Shown: one piece after another, positions 55,159 to 64,000 of the stretch | Position numbering within the stretch: position 1 is the stretch's first letter | Layout: each line of letters starts with the position of its first letter | DNA from: Plantago major | Taxonomy: Eukaryota; Streptophyta; Magnoliopsida; Lamiales; Plantaginaceae | Reading direction: 5' to 3' | Assembly: GCA_026545765.1 (NCBI GenBank) | Contig: CM048840.1 | Coordinates: forward strand, 55,614,580-55,678,579 | Length of the DNA: 64,000 nucleotides | The notes under the pieces: generated by a model | What the model saw: only the letters and a program-made list of their open reading frames with translations | What the model was told of the DNA's origin: nothing | The model's database searches: none | Translations under genes and position numbers: made by a program

Positions 55159-56688
55159 GAAAAAATTTACACTAATTTTTTAAAAGACAAGGGCGTTAAA
55201 CTAATAACAGGAAGACAATCTAAAAGCTTTGAGAAGCTGAAATTTGAACAGTTGACTTGCGAAAACACTATTTTTACAAGCAGCGGATAAAAGTACAACT
55301 TTTTGCAAGCTAAGAGTTACAAAATCCCATTTATAACCCACTTTCACTCAAGTTGCTGAACGCCTACCCGACTCGGTCCTCCACTAGACTCCGAAATCTA
55401 CAAGAAGGTAACAAATCAAGTGTGAGATAAAACTCAGTGAGGTTCTGTGCTAAGTGAATAACGAATTATGTAATAACGAAGTATGATTTTCAAAATCAAA
55501 CGAATCAATATAGAAATTAATCGAAGAACATAGCGAATCGAATAAACTGTTGATGCCGCTCCTTATAACCCCAATCCAAGCCCTTATCACTCCAGACAGG
55601 GTGCTACCACTGTCAAACGAAGACGAAGACGAATACCCTGCCATGGTACAGGGGTGGAACACTACTACTCCCAAAGACCTCGGCGACTTCTGCCTCGCGT
55701 CACGGGATAGTAAGCAGAGGTACTTCATGAACAACTCGACAGACACAACTGCCCAAGTATGCCCACTCAGAAACCCCCACCACAATTGCGCACATATCGG
55801 TCGAAGCGAATCAGTCAATCGAATCAAACGAAGATCATCATGAATTATATATATCTTTTTAGATAACGGAAGCATGAGAAAAGAATTTGATGCAGATTTT
55901 CAGAACTTTGATTTCATGAATTTAGATGTTTGAGATGCAATACTTATATATATATATAAAATAGCTTCTTGTAGTTTCGCAAACTATACATATACTTTTG
56001 TAGAACACCTTAGATGACCTATAAATAAACTAAGAATCAAATCACAGTAAAAGTAACACCACTTAATACTTACGCAAAAATAACTTGACGATACCCTTTA
56101 ACCCCCACAAACTAGCATAAACAAGTAGAATATACTTACATATAATTTAACAATTTGTCGCTAACAATTATAAAGATAAGCAGTAACGTATATTTATCAC
56201 TAAGCACATAATTATGCATATAATCTGACTAACCGGACAAGAACACACAATTATTTAAATATAACATGGTATGCTTCACAAGTCTGAACACAAAAATACA
56301 ATATGAGCAACAAAGGCGGCAATTTATGCAATAACATCAGATAGTGATACAAATTGGATTACTAACAGAACACTTGAAGAAGACAAACATATAACGGTTC
56401 AGCTGCACTTCAGAACCAGAACTTTCACGCCTATATCAATTAGCATATCGATGTCCACCATTCAAACACCACAAAACATGCATTTATCCAATAATAACAG
56501 TTTAACTAAAGTAGTACTCAAATACCAACCAGATGAATAAAACTATACTTAGTAAGCTCCAACACTAGTACACATAGTACAATAGCGATCAAGCCTTTAC
56601 ACTTAATTAGTAAACTATAAAGAGCAGTAACACCATATGAATTTTTACACCTAAGTATCTGAATCAAGCAATAAAGCAGAAACAACAA
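55159..56688 (-). mobile_element. 5' LTR, partial (1,530 bp, broken by gap)
   Basis: It matches 50431-51980 of the 3' LTR. By eye I count roughly eight to ten substitutions plus several short indel clusters over about 1.5 kb (for example near 55923, 55996-56046 and 56302-56320). The terminal TGTAACGCCCC present in the 3' LTR is replaced here by CAGAACTT. The remaining ~1.75 kb of U3 lies in, or was lost at, the gap. One substitution removes a stop so that a minus-strand frame lengthens to 141 codons (55450-55875); this is incidental. Confidence 0.85.
55329..55335 (-). promoter_or_regulatory. Candidate TATA box in 5' LTR
   Basis: Same TTATAAATGG context as in the 3' LTR. In this copy it would be the working promoter, directing transcription leftward into the interior. 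Confidence 0.33.
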
Positions 56689-56788
56689 NNNNNNNNNNNN
56701 NNNNNNNNNNNNNNNNNNNNNNNNNNNNNNNNNNNNNNNNNNNNNNNNNNNNNNNNNNNNNNNNNNNNNNNNNNNNNNNNNNNNNNNN
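56689..56788. other. Assembly gap (100 N)
   Basis: Exactly 100 unknown bases, the usual placeholder for a gap of undetermined size. It interrupts the 5' LTR on the left and resumes in the middle of an m6 monomer of a different satellite subfamily on the right. At least the rest of the LTR is missing. Confidence 0.98.
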
Positions 56789-59700
56789 TAATGGGAGAGA
56801 GATAATTACAAACGGAGAAGTCAATTTGAGATTTAAACATCACACGAGAGGAATAATAAAATAACGAATGAAGAACTCTACGTGAGAGTTAAAGAAAACA
56901 CAAAAGGTGTTGAATAAACAACAAACGAACAAATCTACTTGAGAGATATAAACAACAAACTTTGGAGATGGAAGATAAACAAACGAATAATTCTACTCGA
57001 GAGTTAAACAACACACTAAAGGAGTGGGATAATGTCAAACAACGAAGTCTATTCGAGATTTAAACAATACACAGAAGGAGTAAGAGTATCACAAACGAAG
57101 AACACTACTTAAAAGTTAAAGAACACACATAAGGAGTGGGATAAACAACAAATGTAAAATTCTACTCGAGAGTTAAACAATACACTAAAGGAGTGGGATA
57201 ATGTCAAACAAAGAAGTCTATTCGAGATATAAACAATACACGTAGGAGTAAGAGTATCACAACGAAGAACACTACTTGAGAATTAATCAACACACATATG
57301 GATTGGGATAAACAACAAGTATAAAATTCTACCGAGTTAAATAAAACAATAATGGGAGAGAGATAATTACAAACGGAGAAGTCAATTTGAGATTTAAACA
57401 TCACACGAGAGGAATAATAAAATAACGAATGAAGAACTCTACGTGAGAGTTAAAGAAAACACAAAAGGTGTTGAATAAACAACAAACGAACAAATCTACT
57501 TGAGAGATATAAACAACAAACTTTGGAGATGGAAGATAAACAAACGAATAATTCTACTCGAGAGTTAAAGAACACACTAAAGGAGTGGGACAATGGCAAA
57601 CAACGAAGTCTATTCGAGATTTAAACAATACACAGAAGGAGTAAAAGTATCATGAACGAAGAACACTACTTGAGAATTAATCAAAACACATATGGATTGG
57701 GATAAACAACAAGTATAAAATTCTACTCGGGAGTTAAATAAAACAATAATGGGAGAGAGATAATTACAAACGGAGAAGTCAATTTGAGATTTAAACATCA
57801 CACGAGAGGAATAATAAAATAACGAATGAAGAACTCTACGTGAGAGTTAAAGAAAACACAAAAGGTGTTGAATAAACAACAAACGAACAAATCTACTTGA
57901 GAGATATAAACAACAAACTTTGGAGATGGAAGATAAACAAACGAATAATTCTACTCGAGAGTTAAACAACACACTAAAGGAGTGGGATAATGGCAAACAA
58001 CGAAGTCTATTCGAGATTTAAACAATACACAGAAGGAGTAAGAGTATCACAAACGAAGAACACTACTTAAGAGTTAAAGAACACACATAAGGAGTGGGAT
58101 AAACAACAAATGTAAAATTCTACTCGAGAGTTAAACAATACACTAAAGGAGGGATAATGTCAAACAAAGAAGTCTATTCAGATTTAAACAATACATGTAG
58201 GAGTAAAAGTATCACAAACGAAGAACACTACTTAAGAGTTAAAGAACACACATGGAGTGGGATGAACAACAATTGTAAAATTTACTACTAGAGTTAAACA
58301 ACACACTAAAGGAGGGATAATGTCAAACAAAGAAGTCTATTCGAGATTTAAACAATACATGTAGGAGTAAAAGTATCACAAACGAAGAACACTACTTAAG
58401 AGTTAAAGAACACACATAAGGAGTGGGATAAACAACAAATGTAAAATTCTACTGAGAGTTAAACAACACACTAAAGGAGTAGGATAATGTCAAACAAAGA
58501 AGTCTATTCGAGATTTAAACAATACATGTAGGAGTAAAGAGTATCATGAACGAAGAACACTACTTGAGAATTAATCAAAACACATATGGATTGGGATAAA
58601 CAACAAGTATAAAATTTACCGAGTTAAATAAAACAATAATGGGAGAGAGATAATTACAAACGGAGAAGTCAATTTGAGATTTAAACATCACACAAGAGGA
58701 ATAATAAAATAACGAATGAAGAACTCTACTGAAAGTTAAACAAAAACAAAAAGGTGTTGAGTAAAGAACAAACGAACAAATCTACTTGAGAGATATAAAC
58801 AACAAACTATGGTGATGGATGAACAACAAGCGAATAACTCTACTCGAGAGATAAACAACACACATAAAGGAGTGGGATAATGTCAAACAAAGAAGTTTAT
58901 TCGAGATTTAAACAATACATGTATGAGTAAAAGTATCACAAACGAAGAACACTACTTAAGAGTTAAAGAACACATAGGAGTGGGATAAACAACAATTGTA
59001 AAATTCTACCAGAGAGTTAAACAACACACTAAAGGAGGGATAATGTCAAACAAAGAAGTCTATTCGAGATTTAAATAATACATGTAGGAGTAAGAATATC
59101 ACAAACGAAGAAAACTACTTAAGAGTTAAAGAACACACATAAGGAGTGGGATAAACAACAAATGTAAAATTCTACAAGAGAGTAAACAACACACTAAAGG
59201 AGTGGGATAATGTCAAACAAAGAAATCTATTCGAGATTTAAACAATACACCGAAAGAGTAAGAGTATCACAAACGAAGAACACTGCTTAAGAGTTAAAGA
59301 ACACACATAAGGAGTGGGATAAACAACAAATGTAAAATTCTACCGAGTTAAATAAAACAATAATGGGAGAGAGATAATTACAAACGAGAAGTCAATTTGA
59401 GATTTAAACATCACACAGAGGAATAATAAAATAACGAATGAAGAACTCTACGTGAGAGTTAAACAAAACACAAAAGGTGTTGAATAAACAACAAACGTAA
59501 CAAATCTACTTGAGAGATATAAACAACAAACTTTGGAGATGGAAGATAAACAAAATAATAATCTACTCGAGAGTTAAACAACACACTAAAGGAGGGATAA
59601 TGTCAAACAAAGAAGTCTATTCGAGATTTAAACAATACATGTAGGAGTAAGAGTATCACAAACGAAGAACACTACTTAAGAGTTAAAGAACACACATAAG

Positions 59701-61041
59701 GAGTGGGATAAACAACAAATGTAAAATTCTACCGAGAGTTAAACAATACACTAAAGGAGTGGGATAAGGTCAAACAAAGAAGACTATTCGAGATTTAAAC
59801 AATACATGTAGGAGTAAAAGTATCACAAACGAAGAACACTACTTAAGAGTTAAAGAACACACATAGGGAGTGGATGAACAACAATTGTAAAATTCTACTA
59901 GAGAGTTAAACAACACACTAAAGGAGGGATAATGTCAAACAAAGAAGTCTATTCAGATTTAAACAATACATGTATGAGTAAAAGTATCACAAACGAAGAA
60001 CACTACTTAAGAGTTAAAGAACACACATAAGGAGTGGATAAACAACAAATGTAAAATTTACTAGAGAGTTAAACAACACACTAAAGGAGTAGGATAATGT
60101 CAAACAAAGAAGTCTATTCGAGATTTAAACAATACACAAGGAGTAAGAGTATCACAAACGAAGAACACTACTTGAGAATTAATCAACACATATGGATTGG
60201 GATAAACAACAAGTATAAAATTCTACCAGAGTTAAATAAAACAATAATGGGAGAGAGATAATTACAAACGGAGAAGTCAATTTGAGATTTAAACATCACA
60301 CAAGAGGAATAATAAAATAACGAATGAAGAACTCTACTGAGAGTTAAAGAAAACACAAAAGGTGTTGAATAAACAACAAACGTAACAAATCTACTTGAGA
60401 GATATAAACAACAAACTTTGGAGATGGAAGATAAACAAACTAATAATTCTACCGAGAGTTAAACAACACACTAAAGGAGTGGGATAATGTCAAACAAAGA
60501 AGTCTATTCAGATTTAAACAATACATGTAAGGAGTAAGAGTATCACAAACGAAGAACACTACTTAAGAGTTAAAGAACACACATAAGGAGTGGGATAAAC
60601 AACAAATGTAAAATTCTACCGAGAGTTAAACAACACACTAAAGGAGTGGGATAATGTCAAACAAAGAAGTCTATTCGAGATTTAAACAATACATGTAGGA
60701 GTAAGAGTATCACAAACGAAGAACACTACTTGAGAATTAATCAACACACATATGGATGGGATAAACAACAAGTATAAAATTCTACCGAGAGTTAAATAAA
60801 ACAATAATGGGAGAGAGATAATTACAAACGGAGAAGTCAATTTGAGATTTAAAACACACAAGAGGAATAATAAAATAACAAATGAAGAACTCTACTGAAA
60901 GTTAAACAAAACACAAAAGGTGTGAATAAAGAACAAACGAACAAATCTACTTGAGAGATATAAACAACAAACTTTGGAGATGGATGAACAACAAACTAAT
61001 AACTCTACCGAGAGATAAACAACACACTAAAGGAGTGGGAT

Positions 61042-61716
61042 AATGTCAAACAAAGAAGTCTATTCGAGATTTAAACAATACATGTAGGAGTAAAAGTATC
61101 ACAAACGAAGAACACTACTTAAGAGTTAAAGAACACACATAAGGAGTGGGATGAACATCAATTGTAAAATTCTACTAGAGAGTTAAACAACACACTAAAG
61201 GAGTGGCATAATGTCAAACAAAGAAGTCTATTCGAGATTTAAACAATACACAGAAGGAGTAAAAGTATCACAAACGAAGAACACTACTTAAGAGTTAAAG
61301 AACACACATAAGGAGTGGGATGAACAACAATTGTAAAATTCTACTAGAGAGTTAAACAACACACTAAAGGAGTGGGATAATGTCAAACAAAGAAGTCTAT
61401 TCGAGATTTAAACAATACACAGAAGGAGTAAAAGTATCACAAATGAAGAACACTACTTAAGAGTTAAAGAACACACATAGGGGGTGGGATAAACAACAAT
61501 TGTAAAATTCTACTAGAGAGTTAAACAACACACTAAAGGAGTGGGAAAATGTCAAACAAAGAAGTCTATTCGAGATTTAAAAAATACACAGAAGGAGTAA
61601 AAGTATCACAAACGAAGAACACTACTTAAGAGTTAAAGAACACACATAAGGAGTGGGATAAACAACAATTGTAAAATTCTACTAGAGAGTTAAACAACAC
61701 ACTAAAGGAGTGGGAT
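61042..61716 (+). repeat. Trimer run: four tandem 168-169 bp units
   Basis: Units begin at AATGTC in 61042, 61210, 61379 and 61548; the next m4 at 61717 opens a full heptamer. Each unit is m4, m5 with CTTAAGAG, and a monomer that begins AAACAACAATTGTAAAATTC (m6-like) and ends ACACACTAAAGGAGTGGGAT (m3-like). Confidence 0.88.
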
Positions 61717-62106
61717 AATGTCAAACAAAGAAGTCTATTCGAGATTTAAACAATACAAAAGGAGTAAGAGTATCACAAACGAAGAACACTACTTGAGAAT
61801 TAATCAACACACATATGGATGGGATAAACAACAAGTATAAAATTTACCGAGTTAAATAAAACAATAATGGGAGAGAGATAATTACAAACGGAGAAGTCAA
61901 TTTGAGATTTAAACATCACACAAGAGGAATAATAAAATAACGAATGAAGAACTCTACGTGAGAGTTAAACAAAACACAAAAGGTGTTGAATAAACAACAA
62001 ACGAACAAATCTACTTGAGAGATATAAACAACAAACTTTGGAGATGGAAGATAAACAAACGAATAATTCTACTCGAGAGTTAAACAACACACTAAAGGAG
62101 TGGGAT

Positions 62107-62947
62107 AATGTCAAACAAAGAAGTCGATTCGAGATTTAAACAATACACAGAAGGAGTAAGAGTATCACAAACGAAGAACACCACTTAAGAGTTAAAGAAC
62201 ACACATAAGGAGTGGGATAACAACAAACGAATAACTCTACTAGAGAGTCAAACAACACACTAAAGGAGTGGGATAATGTCAAACAAAGAAGTCTATTCGA
62301 GATTTAAACAATACACAGAAGGAGTAAAAGTATCACAAACGAAGAACACTACTTAAGAGTTAAAGAACACACATAGGGAGTGGGATAAACAACAATTGTA
62401 AAATTCTACTAGAGAGTTAAACAACACACTAAAGGATGGGATAATGTCAAACAAAGAAGTCTATTCGAGATTTAAACAATACACAGAAGGAGTAAAAGTA
62501 TCACAAACGAAGAACACTACTTAAGAGTTAAAGAACACACATAAGGAGTGGGATAAACAACAATTGTAAAATTCTACTAGAGAGTTAAACAACACACTAA
62601 AGGATGGGATAATGTCAAACAAAGAAGTCTATTCGAGATTTCAACAATACACGTATGAGTAAAAGTATCACAAACGAAGAACACTACTTAAGAGTTAAAG
62701 AACACACATAGGGAGTGGGATAAACAACAATTGTAAAATTCTACTAGAGAGGTAAACAACACACTAAAGGAGTGGGATAATGTCAAACAAAGAAGTCTAT
62801 TCGAGATTTAAAAAATACACAGAAGGAGTAAAAGTATCACAAACGAAGAACACTACTTAAGAGTTAAAGAACACACATAAGGAGTGGGATAAACAACAAT
62901 TGTAAAATTCTACTAGAGAGTTAAACAACACACTAAAGGAGTGGGAT
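62107..62947 (+). repeat. Trimer run: five tandem 168-169 bp units
   Basis: Units begin at 62107, 62275, 62443, 62611 and 62779, with 168-169 bp spacing. Units share ATTCTACTAGAGAG at the m6/m3 joint. The first differs, with AAACGAATAACTCTACTAG there. The copy at 62948 returns to the complete heptamer. Confidence 0.88.
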
Positions 62948-63343
62948 AATGTCAAATAAAGAAGTCTACTCGAGATTTAAACAATACACAGAAGGAGTCA
63001 GAATATCACAAACGAAGAACACTACTTGAGAATTAATCAACACACATATGGATTGGGATAAACAACAAGTATAAAATTCTACACGCGAGTTAAATAAAAC
63101 AATAATGGGAGTTAGATAATTACAAACGGAGAAGTCAATTTGAGATTTAACCATCACACAAGTGGAATAATAAAATAACGAACGAAGAACTCTACTTGAG
63201 AGTTAAACAAAACACAAAAGGTGTTGAATAAACAACAAGCTAACAAATTTACTTGAGAGATATAAACAACAAACTTTGGATATGGAAGATAAACAAACGA
63301 ATAACTCTACTCGAGAGTTAAACAACACACTAAAGGAGGGGAT

Positions 63344-64000
63344 AATCTCAAACAAAGAAGTCTATTCGAGATTTAAACAATACACAGAAGGAGTAAGAGT
63401 ATCACGAACGAAGAACACTACTTAAGAGTTAAAGAACACACATAAGGAGTGGGATAAACAACAAATGTAAAATTCTACTCGAGAGTTAAACAACACACTA
63501 AAGGAGTGGGATAATGTCAAACAAAGAAGTGTATTCGAGATTTAAAACACATGTAGGAGTAAAAGTATCACAAACGAAGAACACTACTTAAGAGTTAAAG
63601 AACACACATAAGGAGTGGGATGAACAACAATTGTAAAATTCTACTAGAGAGTTAAACAACACACTAAAGGAGTGGGATAATGTCAAACAAAGAAGTCTAT
63701 TCGAGATTTAAACAATACACAGAAGGAGTAAAAGTATCACAAACGAAGAACACTAATTAAGAGTTAAAGAACACACATAAGGAGTGGGATGAACAACAAG
63801 TGTAAAATTCTACTCGAGAGTTAAACAACACACTAAAGGAGTGGGATAATATCAAACAATGAAGTCTATTCGAGATTTAAACAATACATAGAAGGAGTAA
63901 GAGTATCACAAATGAAGAACACTACTTAAGAGTTAAAGAACACACATAAGGAGTGGGATAACCAACAAATGTAAAATTCTACTAGATAGTTAAACAACAC
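63344..64000 (+). repeat. Trimer run continuing past the window end
   Basis: Units begin at 63344, 63513, 63679 and 63848 (169, 166 and 169 bp apart). The second lost a few bases around GATTTAAAACACATG near 63540-63552. At least four units are present and no m7 appears before the end. Confidence 0.85.

Larger units (their letters stand above)
50420..56688 (-). mobile_element. Non-autonomous Ty3/gypsy-like LTR retrotransposon, 5' LTR cut by the gap
   Basis: Two direct copies of a long sequence flank 1.4 kb of non-coding DNA: 50431-51980 matches 55159-56688 with a constant offset of 4,728 bp over the first ~760 bp. Read on the minus strand the order is 5' LTR (partial, right), primer-binding candidate, interior, polypurine tract and complete 3' LTR (left). 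The LTR starts TGTAAAACCCCG and ends CGGGGCGTTACA, giving the expected TG...CA ends. A GAATTTGGGGACCAAATTC motif just inside the polypurine tract resembles the sequence found after the integrase/chromodomain in plant Tekay-type chromoviruses (inferred from family knowledge). No gag, protease, RT, RNase H or integrase is encoded, so it would depend on a related element for mobilisation. A full copy would be about 8 kb. The target-site duplication cannot be checked because the right end is in the gap. Confidence 0.85.
56789..64000 (+). repeat. Satellite array, subfamily B (396-bp heptamers plus 169-bp trimers)
   Basis: Same orientation and monomer types as array A, with fixed differences: m4 has GTCAAACAAAGAAG and TTCGAGATTT, m7 has AACATCACAC and AGAGGAATAATA, m2 has ATAAACAACAAACTTTGG and many m5 have ACTTAAGAGTTAAAG. 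The m7 landmark AATTACAAACG begins at 56804, 57365, 57762, 58652, 59376, 60260, 60820, 61880 and 63118. The intervals fit one heptamer plus 1, 0, 3, 2, 3, 1, 4 and 5 trimers of about 162-168 bp. No gene is present; the 63-66 codon minus-strand ORFs are m4-m7 translations. The array runs off the window end. Confidence 0.93.

Noticed and set aside
55450-55875. 141-codon minus-strand ORF in the 5' LTR
   Set aside because: The 3' LTR copy has a stop in the same frame caused by a single substitution, so the length is incidental.
50431-56688. Reading the two long copies as a simple segmental duplication
   Set aside because: The TG...CA ends, polypurine tract beside the left copy and primer-binding candidate beside the right copy fit paired LTRs much better.
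57204-63157. ORFs of 63-66 codons in the right array
   Set aside because: Same m4-m7 satellite translation in subfamily B.
1-64000. Telomeric repeats, CENP-B box or rRNA spacer
   Set aside because: No TTTAGGG-type runs, no TTCGnnnnAnnCGGG match and no rRNA gene sequence were seen. A centromeric role is possible but unsupported.

Overview
This window is almost entirely satellite DNA from a large eukaryotic genome, most likely a plant. The plant call is inferred from an LTR retrotransposon whose polypurine tract and pre-LTR motif look like plant Ty3/gypsy chromoviruses, and from the satellite being organised like plant heterochromatin. I cannot name the species. I found no protein-coding host gene, tRNA, rRNA or CRISPR array. 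The small ORFs seen throughout are translations of the repeats.

Layout: (1) 1-50419 is an uninterrupted head-to-tail array, subfamily A, about 127 copies of a 396-bp unit. Each unit is seven diverged 55-58 bp monomers, here called m1 to m7. On top of this sit regional super-repeats of about 1.18, 1.22, 1.58, 1.97 and 3.65 kb. (2) 50420-56688 is a minus-strand LTR retrotransposon inserted in the array. It has a complete 3' LTR (50420-53733), a polypurine tract, about 1.4 kb of non-coding interior, a weak primer-binding-site candidate, and a 5' LTR cut by a gap. It carries no gag or pol, so it looks non-autonomous. (3) 56689-56788 is a 100-N scaffold gap. (4) 56789-64000 is a second array, subfamily B. 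It has the same seven monomers, but a block of three of them (168-169 bp) is amplified zero to five times between otherwise ordinary 396-bp units.

The most interesting structure is how subfamily B seems to have arisen. Its extra trimer is m4, m5 and a chimera that starts as m6 and finishes as m3, joined within the shared TCTACTCG. That is the product expected from unequal exchange between m6 and m3. Spacing between landmark m7 monomers is accordingly close to 396 + n x 162-168 bp. The two arrays flanking the retrotransposon belong to different subfamilies, so the N gap either hides an A-to-B boundary or is a doubtful scaffold join.

Both arrays end at the window edges in mid-unit, so they extend further. 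Whether the locus is centromeric, subtelomeric or interstitial heterochromatin cannot be told from sequence alone.
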